A stretch of DNA of 64,000 bases, from NCBI RefSeq assembly GCF_036250695.1, contig NZ_CP109427.1, positions 4,154,001 to 4,218,000 on the forward strand, in the 5' to 3' direction. Below are positions 28,448 through 38,296 of the stretch, piece after piece; positions within the stretch are counted from its first letter, which is position 1; each line of letters opens with the position of its first letter. The stretch comes from Streptomyces sp. NBC_01497. GTDB taxonomy: Bacteria; Actinomycetota; Actinomycetes; Streptomycetales; Streptomycetaceae. The notes below the pieces were generated by a model. The model saw nothing but the letters and a program-made list of their open reading frames with translations, searched no databases and was not told the DNA's origin. The translations under genes and the position numbers were made by a program.

Positions 28448-29578
28448 TCAGCCGCTCAGCCGTACGGGCATGATCAGGTACTTGTACGCCTCGTCCGCCT
28501 CGGCATCCACGGCCGGTCGGCCACTCAGCAGCGCGGGCTTCGTCGAGGTCGTGAACGACAGCTGCGCGGCCGGCGAGTCGATCGCGCTCAGGCCGTCCAG
28601 CAGGAACGTCGGGTTGAAGGCGATCGAGATGTCGTCGCCCTCCAGCTGGGCGTCGACCCTCTCCACAGCCTGTGCGTCGTCGCTGGAACCGGCCTCAAGG
28701 ATCAGCACGCCCTGCTCGAAGCTCAGCCGCACCGGCGTGTTCCGCTCGGCCACGAGCGCGACGCGCTTGACGGCCTCCACGAACGGCGCCGTCTCGATCA
28801 CGGCGATCGAGTTGAACTCCGTCGGGAAGAGGGTCCGGTACTTCGGCAGGTCGCCCTCGAGCAGCCGCGTGGTCGTACGCCGTCCCGCGCCCTCGAAACC
28901 GATCAGGCCCTCACCGGCGCCCGCGCCGGCCAGCGCGAGAGTCACCGTGTCGCCGCTGGTCAGTGCCTTCGCCGTGTCCAGCAGTGTCTTCGCGGGCACC
29001 AGGGCCACCGCGGAGATGTCCGGGGCCTCCGGCTTCCACAGGAACTCGCGGACCGCGAAGCGGTAGCGGTCGGTCGAGGCCAGGGTGACCGTGTCGCCCT
29101 CGATCTCGATCCGCACACCCGTGAGCACAGGCAGGGTGTCGTCACGGCCCGCCGCGATGGCCACCTGAGCGGCGGCGGAGGCGAAGACCTCACCGGGGAC
29201 GGTGCCCGTCGCTGTGGGCATCTGCGGCAGGGCCGGGTACTCCTCCACAGGCAGTGTGTGGAGCGTGAACCGGGAGGAGCCGCAGACGACGGTCGCCCGT
29301 ACACCGTCTGTGGAGATCTCCACGGGACGGTTGGGCAGCGCGCGGCAGATGTCGGCGAGCAGCCGGCCTGACACCAGGACCGTGCCGTCCTCCTCGACCT
29401 CCGCGTCCACCGAGACCCGGGCCGAGACCTCGTAGTCGAAGCTGGAGAAGCTCAGAGCGCCCTCCTCGGCCTTCAGCAGAAGGCCCGCGAGGACGGGCGC
29501 CGGCGGACGGGCCGGAAGGCTGCGGGCCACCCAGGCCACCGCCTCCGCCAGAACATCGCGCTCCACCCGGATCTTCAC
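28448..29578 (-). CDS. dnaN: DNA polymerase III beta subunit (sliding clamp)
   Basis: 376 residues from GTG 29576-29578; the frame extends upstream to 29677, but the standard N-terminus VKIRVERDVLAEAVAWVARS starts here. Three clamp domains are recognisable, ending in YLIMPVRLSG, the hydrophobic-pocket C-terminus that binds polymerases. Length is normal. Its promoter lies in the oriC region to its right. Confidence 0.97.
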   Translation of the reverse strand: MKIRVERDVLAEAVAWVARSLPARPPAPVLAGLLLKAEEGALSFSSFDYEVSARVSVDAEVEEDGTVLVSGRLLADICRALPNRPVEISTDGVRATVVCGSSRFTLHTLPVEEYPALPQMPTATGTVPGEVFASAAAQVAIAAGRDDTLPVLTGVRIEIEGDTVTLASTDRYRFAVREFLWKPEAPDISAVALVPAKTLLDTAKALTSGDTVTLALAGAGAGEGLIGFEGAGRRTTTRLLEGDLPKYRTLFPTEFNSIAVIETAPFVEAVKRVALVAERNTPVRLSFEQGVLILEAGSSDDAQAVERVDAQLEGDDISIAFNPTFLLDGLSAIDSPAAQLSFTTSTKPALLSGRPAVDAEADEAYKYLIMPVRLSG

Positions 29579-29734
29579 CGTAAGCCGCCTCCTGCTGTCG
29601 CTGCGCCCTGCTGGCCTTGTCGGCACGGTTCCCCGGGCCGAGGCCGGGGGACGTTGCCGGGGAACAGTCTGACGCACCGCACTGACAGCTGTTGCTGCTC
29701 CTGGTCAAATCGCGGCGAGCGGGTCCGGGGCGAG

Positions 29735-30297
29735 TTACCCACAGCCCCTACTTCGAAGCGGATTCCCAGCTAACTCTAGGTGGCAGTAGTAGTAGGGGCT
29801 GTGGAAACCGTGGATAACGCCATTGGCGCAGGTCAGACACGGTTTTTTGTCCACCGACCCTGTGGGTCCAGCCCGTGGACAACCGGCCTCTTCTGTGGAC
29901 GGCGGAAAGTTCTGCACACCCCATGCACAGCCGAGGGCCACTTCTCCCCAGGTGCGTCCCCAGGTTTACCCACCTTGCCCACAGCCCAATCCGTGGACTT
30001 GATGTGACGCCTTTCACTCGACCTGGTGAGAGGGCGTGTTCCGTTGCCGAACAGTGGATGGCGCTGTGGACGAGCTGTGGGTAACCGGCCCGCGCCTGTG
30101 GGCCGCCGGTGGACAAGTCCGACCCCGCTCCCGGGCCGGTTTCTTTGTCCACAGGCTGTGGACAAAGATTGCGCACAATTCCACAGGCGGTTGACCTGCC
30201 TTGATCATCCCTCGTCCGCACCGCCTGTGGACACGTTCTGGACAACGAGGAAGTCCCCAGGGTGTGGACACGAGAAAACCCCGAGATCTGTGGAGAA
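29735..30297. other. Chromosomal replication origin oriC
   Basis: The dnaA-dnaN intergenic region contains about twenty DnaA boxes within 560 bp. Perfect boxes: TTGTCCACA at 30145 and TGTGGACAA at 30157. Close matches: TTACCCACA 29735, CGTGGATAA 29809, TTGTCCACC 29847, CGTGGACAA 29874, TGTGGACGG 29894, TTACCCACC 29966, TTGCCCACA 29975, CGTGGACTT 29992, TGTGGACGA 30065, TGTGGGTAA 30076, GGTGGACAA 30108, TGTGGACAC 30226, TCTGGACAA 30237, TGTGGACAC 30263 and TGTGGAGAA 30289. They form two clusters separated by a box-poor stretch at about 30001-30060. The box sequence, density and location match the known Streptomyces origin. No gene is present. Confidence 0.95.
30145..30165. promoter_or_regulatory. 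Pair of perfect, inverted DnaA boxes in oriC
   Basis: TTGTCCACA (30145-30153) and TGTGGACAA (30157-30165) face each other with a 3-bp spacer GGC. These are the only two perfect consensus boxes in the origin and are likely the strongest DnaA contact. Similar close-set pairs are known to bind DnaA cooperatively in Streptomyces. Confidence 0.85.
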
Positions 30298-30705
30298 GGG
30301 GCTCGCGAGCGCTCCAAGCGGCTCGGATTCGAACAGTTCCGCAGGTGGCGCCCGAGGGCGTGCCCCCTTCTGATGGCCGTCCGGACCCTCCGAAACGGGT
30401 CGAGGACCCCTTCCCGGTGGCCACGACGGCGCGGAAAACGGCGGTCCTGACCGCGGGCGTGGGCCGGGCGACGACCCGGCCGGTCCACTTGGCATCGCAC
30501 CGGTGGGCCCTCACCGGCCGGCTGGACCGCTCCCCCGGACCTGATCCGTCCCGGCGGGCTGGACCGCTCCCCCGGACCTGATCCGTCCCGGCGGGCTGGA
30601 CCGCTCCCGCCGACGGGGACTGCTCCCACCCGCCGGGCCACCCGCGCCCGGGGGCTGCCCGCTCCGAGCGCGGCGTCGGCGGCGGCGCATGGCACGGCAC
30701 CGCAC
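30298..30705. other. Gene-free stretch between oriC and the dnaA terminator
   Basis: No supported gene. The right half contains a 37-bp direct repeat (30521-30608). Open frames here are low-complexity and lack ribosome-binding sites. Confidence 0.6.
30521..30608. repeat. 37-bp direct tandem repeat beside oriC
   Basis: The unit starting GCTGGACCGCTCCCCCGGAC occurs at 30521-30557 and again at 30558-30594 without a mismatch, followed by a partial third copy to about 30608. It lies between the DnaA-box clusters and the dnaA terminator, and has no DnaA box. Confidence 0.85.
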
Positions 30706-30744
30706 GCGAAAAGGCGCCCGGGAGTGTCCCGGGCGCCTTTTCGC
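30706..30744 (-). terminator. Strong hairpin downstream of dnaA
   Basis: GCGAAAAGGCGCCCGGGA (30706-30723), loop GTG, then its exact complement (30727-30744): an 18-bp perfect stem, with a CTTTT run read in either direction. It lies about 150 bp past the dnaA stop and so shields oriC from dnaA transcription. Confidence 0.92.
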
Positions 30745-30895
30745 CTGTCCGTACTCTCTGTTGCGCCTCGTGACTGTCCCGCGTCGTACTCCGCGCCGTC
30801 AGGTGCCGCGTGCGGTGCTGCGTTCGGCAGTACGTCCGGCGGTACGGGGTCGCTCGGCGCCGGGGACGTCCTGCCAGGCGCCCGGATCGGGCCGG

Positions 30896-32857
30896 TCAGC
30901 CGTTCTTGATCCGGTTGGTCAGCTCGGTGACCTGGTTGTAGATGGAGCGCCGCTCCGCCATCAGCGCGCGGATCTTGCGGTCGGCGTGCATCACCGTCGT
31001 ATGGTCACGGCCGCCGAACTGCGCCCCGATCTTCGGCAGCGACAGGTCGGTCAGCTCCCTGCACAGGTACATGGCGATCTGCCGCGCCGTCACCAGCACC
31101 CGGCTCCTGGAGGAGCCGCACAGGTCATCCACCGACAGACCGAAGTAGTCGGCCGTCGCCGCCATGATCGCGGCCGCCGTGATCTCCGGCGCCGCGTCCT
31201 CCCCGCCCGGGATCAGGTCCTTGAGGACGATCTCGGTGAGTCCGAGATCCACCGGCTGCCGGTTGAGCGAGGCGAACGCCGTCACCCGGATCAGCGCGCC
31301 CTCCAGTTCGCGGATGTTCCGCGAGATCCGGGACGCGATGAACTCGAGGACCTCGGGAGGCGCGTTCAGCTGCTCCTGCACGGCCTTCTTACGGAGGATC
31401 GCGATCCTCGTCTCGAGTTCCGGCGGTTGCACGTCCGTGGTCAGGCCCCACTCGAAGCGGTTCCTGAGCCGGTCCTCCAGCGTCATCAGCTGCTTGGGCG
31501 GCCGGTCGGAGGAGAGCACGATCTGCTTGTTCGCGTTGTGCAGCGTGTTGAACGTGTGGAAGAACTCCTCCTGCGTCGACTCCTTGCTCGCCAGGAACTG
31601 GATGTCGTCGACGAGCAGGATGTCGACGTCCCGGTAGCGCTTGCGGAAGGTGTCGCCCTTGCCGTCGCGGATCGAGTTGATGAACTCGTTGGTGAACTCC
31701 TCCGAGCTCACGTACCGCACCCGGGTGCCGGGGAAGAGGCTGCGCGCGTAGTGCCCGATGGCGTGCAGGAGGTGCGTCTTGCCGAGGCCGGACTCGCCGT
31801 AGATGAACAGCGGGTTGTACGCCTTGGCCGGCGCCTCCGCCACGGCGACCGCGGCCGCGTGCGCGAAGCGGTTCGACGCGCCGATGACGAACGTGTCGAA
31901 GAGGTACTTCGGGTTCAGGCGCGCGTGCGGCTCGCCGGGGCCGGGCGCGGGCGCCGGCTGCGCGCCGAGCGGACCGGGCACGCCGCGGTGCCGGCCACCG
32001 GGACCGATGGGGCCGGGCACGCCGTGGGACGGGGCCCCGGCGTGCGAGCCCGATCCGCGGCCGTGCTGCTGCTCGGACAGTCCCCGGTTGTCCGAGCGGG
32101 GACCGTCATAGGGGCCGCGGTCGCCTGGCGACGGACGGTAGTCGTTCTCGGGTCCCCGGTAGTCGTTCTCCTGGCGCCGGTAGTCGCTGTCCTGCTGCCG
32201 GTAGTCACCGTCCTGCGGGCGGTAGTCGCCGTCCTGGGGGGAGCGGTAGTCCGCGTCGGGCCCCCGGTAGTCCTTCTCCTGCCGCCCGTAGTCGTCGTCG
32301 GGCCTGCCGTAGTCGTCCGGCGGCCTGCGGTAGTCGTGCTGCGGCTGCTGGGTTCGCGCACTGCTGTACGGATCGTCCTGGTATCCGCCGAGCCGGGTCT
32401 GCTGCCAGGACAGTTCCTCCTGGCTGCGCGGCCACGCCCCGGGCTCGGGACGCTGCTGGTACTCCGGATAGGCAGGACGCACGGACGGGAGCCCGTCGTC
32501 GGGCCCGTGATGCGGGTAACCGTCGTCGTACGAGCCGTGCCGCGGCTGAGGCACGGGGGGCTGCGCGGCCGGCGGCGGTTCGGCGGCCGACGGGTCGACC
32601 GTGATGGCGATGCGGATGGGTCTGCCGCACTCGCGGCTCAGGGTCTCGCTGATCAGCGGGGCGAGACGGCCCTCCAGCACCCGCTTGCCCCATTCGTTGG
32701 GGACGGACAGCAGAGCGGTGTCGGCGACCAGGGCGAGCGGCTGGCAGCGCTCGATCCACTGCTTGTCCTTGCTCTCCACACCCTGCTGGCCTTCCCTGAG
32801 GAGTTGCTCCAGCACTCGCGGCCACACTGCGGCAAGATCGGCAGGTACGTCAGCCAC
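30896..32857 (-). CDS. dnaA: Chromosomal replication initiator DnaA
   Basis: 653 residues from GTG 32855-32857. Domain I (1-85) has the [10 protein letters not shown] start. Domain II (about 86-300) is very long and low-complexity, as known for Streptomyces, and holds a run of Asp-Tyr-Arg repeats at 174-242. Domain III carries Walker [10 protein letters not shown], Walker [10 protein letters not shown] and the sensor motifs. Domain IV has the signature [12 protein letters not shown] that contacts the DnaA box. It initiates replication at the adjacent oriC. E. coli DnaA is 467 residues; the excess is almost wholly domain II. A perfect DnaA box 122 bp upstream suggests autoregulation. Confidence 0.98.
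   Translation of the reverse strand: MADVPADLAAVWPRVLEQLLREGQQGVESKDKQWIERCQPLALVADTALLSVPNEWGKRVLEGRLAPLISETLSRECGRPIRIAITVDPSAAEPPPAAQPPVPQPRHGSYDDGYPHHGPDDGLPSVRPAYPEYQQRPEPGAWPRSQEELSWQQTRLGGYQDDPYSSARTQQPQHDYRRPPDDYGRPDDDYGRQEKDYRGPDADYRSPQDGDYRPQDGDYRQQDSDYRRQENDYRGPENDYRPSPGDRGPYDGPRSDNRGLSEQQHGRGSGSHAGAPSHGVPGPIGPGGRHRGVPGPLGAQPAPAPGPGEPHARLNPKYLFDTFVIGASNRFAHAAAVAVAEAPAKAYNPLFIYGESGLGKTHLLHAIGHYARSLFPGTRVRYVSSEEFTNEFINSIRDGKGDTFRKRYRDVDILLVDDIQFLASKESTQEEFFHTFNTLHNANKQIVLSSDRPPKQLMTLEDRLRNRFEWGLTTDVQPPELETRIAILRKKAVQEQLNAPPEVLEFIASRISRNIRELEGALIRVTAFASLNRQPVDLGLTEIVLKDLIPGGEDAAPEITAAAIMAATADYFGLSVDDLCGSSRSRVLVTARQIAMYLCRELTDLSLPKIGAQFGGRDHTTVMHADRKIRALMAERRSIYNQVTELTNRIKNG
32132..32338 (-). 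repeat. In-frame short repeats encoding the DYR-rich part of DnaA domain II
   Basis: Reading leftwards, about nine units of 18-24 bp encode variants of DYRxPxD / DYRxQxx ([49 protein letters not shown]). They keep the frame and so allow the linker to grow or shrink without harm to the flanking domains. Confidence 0.85.
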
Positions 32858-33222
32858 GAGGCACGCTCTCTCACAGGTCCCACGAATGTGCGCTTCTCGG
32901 GACGGGATGGGAAGACCGGCGGATAAGGAAACCGGAGTTCAGTCACGGTAGTCAGGCCGACCCACGCGGTTCAAGTCGTTGTCCACAGGCTGTGCACAGT
33001 GGCGGGGGCGCATACTGCTGGTTTGACCGGATGGCGTAATGCCGCGTACCGTGACCAGGTCGAGTTGTCGATGGCTGCTGCCGCCTGCCTCCGATGGGCA
33101 AAGATCACGGATCGTGGTCGTGAAGCGGTGCACTCGGGCGTTGAGCGAGAGCTGCTACTCGTGGGCGCACGGTGACAGCCAGACGATGTCCCGCCACCAC
33201 CGATCATTTCTGGAGCCCCTGA
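32858..33222. promoter_or_regulatory. Divergent dnaA / rpmH promoter region with a DnaA box
   Basis: 365 bp between two divergent genes, no gene inside. A perfect DnaA box TTGTCCACA lies at 32979-32987, followed by the half-match TGTGCACAG at 32991, about 120 bp upstream of dnaA. DnaA repressing its own promoter is well known. Exact promoter hexamers were not assigned. Confidence 0.75.
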
Positions 33223-33360
33223 GTGAGTAAGCGCACCTTCCAGCCGAACAACCGTCGTCGCGCCAAGACCCACGGGTTCAGGCTGCGGATGCGCACCCGT
33301 GCCGGCCGCGCGATTCTCGCGTCCCGCCGTGGCAAGGGTCGCACCCGTCTGTCCGCCTGA
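33223..33360 (+). CDS. rpmH: 50S ribosomal protein L34
   Basis: 45 residues from GTG 33223 behind GGAGCCCCTGA: the typical L34 sequence [20 protein letters not shown], then [20 protein letters not shown]. Full length, highly basic. First gene of the rightward rpmH-rnpA-yidD-yidC-jag run. Confidence 0.98.
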   Translation: MSKRTFQPNNRRRAKTHGFRLRMRTRAGRAILASRRGKGRTRLSA

Positions 33361-33378
33361 TTTCCTACAGGTCATGAC

Positions 33379-33750
33379 GTGCTGCCTACCGAGCATCGGC
33401 TGAGGCGGCGCGAAGAATTCGCGATCGCGGTACGCCGAGGACGCAGGGCTGGACGGCCACTGCTGGTCGTCCACATGCGCAACGGTCAACTTGACCCGCA
33501 CGCACCGGGGGGGAGTGCCTTCCCGGTGCGTGCGGGTTTCGTCGTGAGCAAAGCGGTCGGGGGCGCGGTCGTCAGGACGCGCGTGAAGCGCCAGCTTCGC
33601 CATCTTGTCCGCGAACGCCTGTCCGTACTTCCCCCCGGTAGCCTGGTTGTCGTACGAGCGTTGCCCGGTTCGGGTGAGGCGTCCCATGAACAACTGGCCC
33701 GAGACCTTGATGCCGCTCTCGAGCGGCTGACGGGAAGGGGCGTGCGATGA
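33379..33750 (+). CDS. rnpA: Ribonuclease P protein component
   Basis: 123 residues from GTG 33379, 18 bp after rpm[21 protein letters not shown] at the start and the RNR-type helix [13 protein letters not shown] identify RnpA, the protein that supports the RNase P RNA in 5'-end maturation of tRNA. Its 3' end overlaps yidD by 4 nt. Confidence 0.96.
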   Translation: MLPTEHRLRRREEFAIAVRRGRRAGRPLLVVHMRNGQLDPHAPGGSAFPVRAGFVVSKAVGGAVVRTRVKRQLRHLVRERLSVLPPGSLVVVRALPGSGEASHEQLARDLDAALERLTGRGVR

Positions 33751-34109
33751 AGTATCCGCTGCTTGCCCTGATCAAGCTGTATCAGTGGACGATCAGTCCT
33801 TTGCTGGGACCGGTCTGTCGTTACTACCCGTCGTGCTCGCACTATGGGTACACGGCCATCGACCGACACGGCGCGGTGAAGGGTACGGCGCTTACCGCCT
33901 GGCGCATCCTGCGGTGCAATCCGTGGTCGCCGGGTGGTGTGGATCATGTTCCCCCGCGAAAGCGACCGCGGTGGCATGAAGCGTTGCGCGACGCGTGGCG
34001 CAGAAAGAGCGGGCACTCCGCGACTGGCGTGCCTTCAGGAGGACCGGGGTCAGACCCGTCGCCCTCCAGTCCGGCCGCAGAGACCTCGCCCCATGCTCAA
34101 GGAGCCTGA
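33747..34109 (+). CDS. yidD: Membrane protein insertion efficiency factor YidD
   Basis: 120 residues from ATG 33747, overlapping rnpA (ATGA). The family core [20 protein letters not shown] followed by CSHYG and [11 protein letters not shown] is intact, with its three conserved Cys residues. An extra Ser/Pro-rich tail of about 35 residues follows. YidD helps YidC insert membrane proteins; yidC begins directly after its stop. Confidence 0.96.
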   Translation: MKYPLLALIKLYQWTISPLLGPVCRYYPSCSHYGYTAIDRHGAVKGTALTAWRILRCNPWSPGGVDHVPPRKRPRWHEALRDAWRRKSGHSATGVPSGGPGSDPSPSSPAAETSPHAQGA

Positions 34110-35477
34110 ATGTTCGACTCGATTGCAGGTCTGTTCAGTTTTATCACCTGGCCTGTCTCGTGGGTCATCGTCCAGTTCCACTCGCTGTACGGGGCGATCT
34201 TCGGCCCCGACACCGGGTGGGCCTGGGGACTGTCCATCGTGTCCCTGGTGGTGTTGATCCGTATCTGCCTGATCCCGCTGTTCGTCAAGCAGATCAAGTC
34301 GACACGCAACATGCAGGTGCTCCAGCCGAAGATGAAGGCGATCCAGGAGCGCTACAAGAACGACAAGGCGCGACAGTCCGAAGAGATGATGAAGCTGTAC
34401 AAGGAGACGGGTACCAACCCGCTCTCCTCGTGCCTGCCGATCATCGCCCAGTCGCCGTTCTTCTTCGCTCTGTACCACGTGCTCGCGGGCATCGCGAACG
34501 GCACCAAGATCGGTGCCATCAACCAGCCTCTGCTCGACAGCGCCCGCCACGCCCATATCTTCGGCGCCCCGCTGGCCGTGAAGTTCCTGGACAGCTCGGA
34601 CAAGGCGGCAGCCCTCGGCGCCACCCTGACCGACGTGCGCATCGTCGCCGGAATCATGATCATCATGATGTCCGCGTCGCAGTTCTACACGCAGCGCCAG
34701 CTCATGACCAAGAACGTCGACGTCACGGTCAAGACGCCGTACATGCAGCAGCAGAAGATGCTGATGTACGTCTTCCCCCTGGTCTTCATGGGTATGGGTG
34801 TCAACTTCCCCGTCGGTGTCCTCGTCTACTGGCTGACCACCAACGTGTGGACCATGGGCCAGCAGATGTACGTGATCAACCAGAACCCCACGCCCGGCAG
34901 CAAGGCCCAGGACGCCTTCCTCAAGCGACTGCTCAAGACGGCCACCACGCATGAGCAGGTGCGGTCCAACCGCAAGCGGAAGATGATCGCGGCGATCGTC
35001 TCCAAGGGGCCGGACCGCAACGACAACGAGCGCAAGTTCATCACCGCGCTCGCCAAGGCCGGCCTTGCCCCCCAGGCCGACGGCTCTCTGGTCAAGAGCG
35101 ACACGATCGCGGCGGAGAACGGCGCCGGTGGCGCGGTGCGCCGCCAGCAGCCCAAGCGCCAGAGCAAGTCGCAGCGGCAGTCCTCCACCGCAGTGGGCAC
35201 GCAGACGGTCGAGCCGGCCGACGACGAGCCCGTGACCACCAGCCTGGAGAAGGAGCCGACGCAGTCCACGCCCCAGCCGTCGGGCTCCACGATGCAGGCG
35301 GCGGGCTCGACGAAGCAGACCGGCCAGCCCAAGCAGAACGCTCAGGCGAAGTCGGGTCAGCAGGGTCAGTCCACCAGGTCCAAGGCTTCCGGCAAGCCCG
35401 CCGCAGCGCGGTCAGGTCAGGCCAAGTCGGGTCAGCGCAAGGGCCAGCAGCGGCCCAAGCACCCCTCCAAGAAGTAA
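34110..35477 (+). CDS. yidC: Membrane protein insertase YidC/Oxa1
   Basis: 455 residues from ATG 34110, immediately after the yidD stop. Five transmembrane segments are expected: about 7-35, 42-62, near 105-130, 185-205 and 225-250. The hydrophilic-groove Arg is in [12 protein letters not shown]. The region [20 protein letters not shown] is typical. The C-terminal 170 residues are basic and Gln/Ser/Lys-rich, as in actinobacterial YidC, where such tails bind the ribosome. No signal peptide of the lipoprotein type. Confidence 0.96.
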   Translation: MFDSIAGLFSFITWPVSWVIVQFHSLYGAIFGPDTGWAWGLSIVSLVVLIRICLIPLFVKQIKSTRNMQVLQPKMKAIQERYKNDKARQSEEMMKLYKETGTNPLSSCLPIIAQSPFFFALYHVLAGIANGTKIGAINQPLLDSARHAHIFGAPLAVKFLDSSDKAAALGATLTDVRIVAGIMIIMMSASQFYTQRQLMTKNVDVTVKTPYMQQQKMLMYVFPLVFMGMGVNFPVGVLVYWLTTNVWTMGQQMYVINQNPTPGSKAQDAFLKRLLKTATTHEQVRSNRKRKMIAAIVSKGPDRNDNERKFITALAKAGLAPQADGSLVKSDTIAAENGAGGAVRRQQPKRQSKSQRQSSTAVGTQTVEPADDEPVTTSLEKEPTQSTPQPSGSTMQAAGSTKQTGQPKQNAQAKSGQQGQSTRSKASGKPAAARSGQAKSGQRKGQQRPKHPSKK

Positions 35478-35492
35478 CGAAGGAGTCCATCC

Positions 35493-36011
35493 GTGACGGA
35501 AGGAACCGTTGTCGCCACCGAGGATGTCGCTGAGGGCGGTGACACCCTGACTCGCCTGGAGCAGGAGGGCGAGATCGCGGCCGACTACCTCGAGGGTCTG
35601 CTCGACATCGCCGATCTCGACGGTGACATCGACATGGACGTCGAGGCGGACCGCGCCGCGGTCTCGATCATCAGCGATTCCGACCGGGATCTGCAGAAGC
35701 TGGTCGGGCGTGACGGTGAGGTGCTGGAAGCGCTTCAGGAGCTGACACGGCTCGCCGTGCACCGGGAGACCGGCGACCGCAGCAGGCTGATGCTGGACAT
35801 CGGCGGTTTCCGGGCGAAGAAGCGCACCGAGCTCGCGGAGCTGGGCGCGAAGGCGGCTGATGAGGTGAAGAGCTCCGGTGAGCCGGTGAAGCTCGATCCG
35901 ATGACGCCCTTCGAGCGCAAGGTGGTCCATGACGCGGTCGCGGCCGCGGGACTGCGCAGCGAGTCCGAGGGCGAGGAGCCGCAGCGCTTCGTCGTGGTTC
36001 TTCCCGCCTGA
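35493..36011 (+). CDS. jag: Jag/KhpB family RNA-binding protein (KH + R3H)
   Basis: 172 residues from GTG 35493 with AACGAAGGAG upstream. A KH domain lies at about 50-110 (ISDSDRDLQKLVGRDGEVLE, ALQELTRLAVHRETGDRSRL) and an R3H domain at 130-170 (MTPFERKVVHDAVAAAGLRS, EPQRFVVVLP). KhpB/Jag proteins bind small RNAs and influence division and envelope synthesis in other Gram-positives. The usual N-terminal Jag-N domain is replaced by an acidic stretch. Confidence 0.94.
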   Translation: MTEGTVVATEDVAEGGDTLTRLEQEGEIAADYLEGLLDIADLDGDIDMDVEADRAAVSIISDSDRDLQKLVGRDGEVLEALQELTRLAVHRETGDRSRLMLDIGGFRAKKRTELAELGAKAADEVKSSGEPVKLDPMTPFERKVVHDAVAAAGLRSESEGEEPQRFVVVLPA

Positions 36012-36028
36012 CCGGATCCTTTGTGTGT

Positions 36029-36056
36029 CGGCCCCGTCTGTTCGCAGGCGGGGCCG
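36029..36056 (+). terminator. Hairpin after jag
   Basis: CGGCCCCGTCTG (36029-36040), tetraloop TTCG, CAGGCGGGGCCG (36045-36056): 12 bp with one G-T pair, followed by CTGTTTGT. It probably ends or attenuates the rpmH-jag transcript before rsmG. Confidence 0.85.
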
Positions 36057-36117
36057 CTGTTTGTCAGCCTGACGGATGAGCCGCCGTGCGGTGGCTCCGT
36101 ATGGAAGGACGGTTCCT

Positions 36118-36834
36118 GTGACGGAGGCGGCTGAGCTTCCCCCTGCTCCGGAGGAGGCACGGACGGTTTTCGGTGAGTACTTCCCCGAGGCGGTCCGGTA
36201 TGCGGAGCTGCTTGCGGACGTGGGGGTCAAGCGGGGGCTGATCGGTCCCCGGGAGGTGCCGCGGCTCTGGGAGCGGCATCTGCTGAACTGTGCCGTTCTC
36301 TCGGAGGTCGTGCCCGACGGCGTCATGGTGTGCGACGTCGGCTCCGGCGCGGGTCTGCCGGGCATTCCGCTGGCCCTGGTGCGACGGGACCTGAAGATCA
36401 CTCTCCTGGAACCCCTGCTGCGGCGGACCAACTTTCTCCAGGAAGTCGTGGAACTGCTCGGCCTCGACCATGTGACAGTGGCGCGCGGCCGCGCGGAAGA
36501 GGTGCTGGGCAAGGTCCAGCCCGTCCATGTTGTCACCGCGCGTGCGGTGGCCCCACTGGACCGCCTCGCGGGCTGGGGTGTGCCCCTGCTGCGCCCCTAC
36601 GGCGAGATGCTGGCACTCAAGGGCGAGACGGCGGAGGACGAGCTCAAGAGCGCCAGGGCGGCACTGGGCAAGCTGGGTGTGGTGGACACCTCCATCCTGA
36701 AGGTGGGTGAGGGGGTCGTCGAACCGCTCGCGACCGTGGTGCGTGTCGAGGTCGGTGAGAGTCCCGGCGGCGTCAGGTTCGCTGCCAAGCGGGCGAAGGC
36801 CGCGCGAACGGGACGGACGCGCCGCCGCCGCTAG
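36118..36834 (+). CDS. rsmG: 16S rRNA (guanine-N7)-methyltransferase RsmG
   Basis: 238 residues from GTG 36118, chosen because GGAAGGACGG precedes it; an in-frame ATG at 36076 lies close to the jag terminator and lacks a site. SAM motif VCDVGSGAGLPGIPLA, WERHLLNC upstream and VTARAVAPLDRL are the family marks. It forms m7G527 in 16S rRNA; loss of this enzyme gives low-level streptomycin resistance and altered antibiotic production in Streptomyces. The C-terminus is Arg-rich. Confidence 0.95.
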   Translation: MTEAAELPPAPEEARTVFGEYFPEAVRYAELLADVGVKRGLIGPREVPRLWERHLLNCAVLSEVVPDGVMVCDVGSGAGLPGIPLALVRRDLKITLLEPLLRRTNFLQEVVELLGLDHVTVARGRAEEVLGKVQPVHVVTARAVAPLDRLAGWGVPLLRPYGEMLALKGETAEDELKSARAALGKLGVVDTSILKVGEGVVEPLATVVRVEVGESPGGVRFAAKRAKAARTGRTRRRR

Positions 36835-37053
36835 CTCCATGGAAGAGGGGTCGACGGGCGCGCCGTCGGGTTCAGTGGTCGCGACGGTTCCGTCGGCTCT
36901 CCGAGCCGGCCGACCACACCACGGACGCCGTCTCCGCGTCGGCGCCGCGTTCGAACCCGATATCCGGCGTCTGGGCCTGATGCTCCATAGATGGCGCCGT
37001 GCCAGATTCTCCCGGAGTGTCGTGGCGATCTGATCAGTCGACCCGTGCATCGT

Positions 37054-37067
37054 GTTTCACGTGAAAC
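37054..37067. promoter_or_regulatory. parS site 1 (rsmG-parA gap)
   Basis: GTTTCACGTGAAAC, the perfect ParB-binding palindrome, in the parA upstream region. The frame reading through it from 37052 (MFHVKR) is not used as a start here. Confidence 0.95.
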
Positions 37068-37153
37068 GTCGCTCACTGCTTCAGGGAATCATCGACCGTG
37101 GGCGTGCGGCCGCCGCACCGCGAGCCCGGAAACCCCTCGGACGAGGGACGGAG

Positions 37154-37162
37154 TTGTCCACA
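37154..37162 (+). promoter_or_regulatory. Perfect DnaA box in the parAB upstream region
   Basis: TTGTCCACA, identical to the Streptomyces consensus box, with CTCCACA 15 bp on. It lies about 110 bp upstream of parA, far from oriC, and may let DnaA influence parAB expression. Confidence 0.7.
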
Positions 37163-37264
37163 GTGGGGCATTCCTCCACAGAACAACGGGCCTCGCTGGT
37201 TCACCGACCCCAAAGCATGACAGGCTCTGTTCATTGCGAGTCTGAAGTCGAGGAGAGTGAATCC

Positions 37265-38296
37265 TTGCGGTCCGACGCCAACATCGCGGGACCGATGGCC
37301 GATCCGGTCCCCGGTCCCCGTACCGAGCCTCTGGGAGACGATGTTTCACGTGAAACACCGCCCCCCATGGACGACACCCCCATCGGTAGAGCTGCCCAGC
37401 TCGCGGTGGAGGCAATGGGTCGCGCCGGTGAGGGGCTCCCACGTCCCGAGCAGACGCGCATCATGGTGGTCGCCAACCAGAAGGGTGGCGTAGGGAAGAC
37501 CACGACCACGGTCAACCTGGCTGCTTCCCTGGCGCTGCACGGCGCACGAGTCCTGGTGGTCGACCTCGACCCGCAGGGCAACGCGTCCACCGCGCTCGGT
37601 ATCGACCATCACGCGGACGTCCCGTCCATCTACGACGTTCTCGTGGAGAGCAAGCCGCTCTCCGAGGTCGTCCAGCCCGTCTTGGATGTCGAGGGCCTCT
37701 TCTGTGCCCCAGCCACTATCGATCTCGCCGGTGCGGAGATCGAGTTGGTGTCGCTGGTCGCGCGGGAGAGTCGGCTCCAGCGGGCGATCGCCGGGTATGA
37801 GCAGCCACTGGACTACGTGCTGATCGACTGTCCGCCCTCACTGGGCCTGCTCACGGTCAACGCGCTGGTAGCCGGTGCGGAGGTTCTGATCCCGATTCAG
37901 TGCGAGTATTACGCGCTTGAGGGCCTGGGGCAGCTCCTGCGCAATGTGGACCTCGTGCGCGGGCATCTCAACCCCACGCTCCATGTGTCCACGATCCTGC
38001 TGACCATGTACGACGGCAGGACTCGGCTGGCATCCCAGGTCGCGGACGAGGTGCGCACGCACTTCGGTGAAGAGGTACTGCGGACGAGCATTCCTCGCTC
38101 CGTGCGGATCTCGGAGGCTCCGAGCTACGGCCAGACCGTGTTGACCTACGATCCTGGTTCGAGTGGCTCACTGTCGTACCTGGAAGCGGCGCGCGAGATC
38201 GCGCTGCGCGGGGTCGGCATCCGCTACGACGACCGGAACGCCCATCAGGGCAGTCCGAACAACCAGCAGAGCATGTCAGAGGGGATCATCCAGTGA
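37265..38296 (+). CDS. parA: Chromosome-partitioning ATPase ParA
   Basis: 343 residues if started at TTG 37265, which has GAGGAG at ideal spacing (GAGGAGAGTGAATCC-TTG). ATG 37217 (no ribosome site, adds 16 residues) and ATG 37295 are alternatives, so the start is uncertain. Deviant Walker A KGGVGKTT, then [15 protein letters not shown] and [14 protein letters not shown] define the ParA/Soj family. ParA moves ParB-bound origins, notably in sporulating hyphae. The N-terminal extension contains a parS site in frame (DDVSRETPP). It overlaps parB by 4 nt. Confidence 0.94.
   Translation: MRSDANIAGPMADPVPGPRTEPLGDDVSRETPPPMDDTPIGRAAQLAVEAMGRAGEGLPRPEQTRIMVVANQKGGVGKTTTTVNLAASLALHGARVLVVDLDPQGNASTALGIDHHADVPSIYDVLVESKPLSEVVQPVLDVEGLFCAPATIDLAGAEIELVSLVARESRLQRAIAGYEQPLDYVLIDCPPSLGLLTVNALVAGAEVLIPIQCEYYALEGLGQLLRNVDLVRGHLNPTLHVSTILLTMYDGRTRLASQVADEVRTHFGEEVLRTSIPRSVRISEAPSYGQTVLTYDPGSSGSLSYLEAAREIALRGVGIRYDDRNAHQGSPNNQQSMSEGIIQ
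37343..37356. promoter_or_regulatory. parS site 2 (inside parA)
   Basis: GTTTCACGTGAAAC within the full 16-bp consensus TGTTTCACGTGAAACA (37342-37357), read by parA as Val-Ser-Arg-Glu-Thr. Confidence 0.96.

Noticed and set aside
37257..37493. GTG at 37257 as a start near parA
   Set aside because: It is in a different frame from parA; the in-frame TTG at 37265 fits the same ribosome site.
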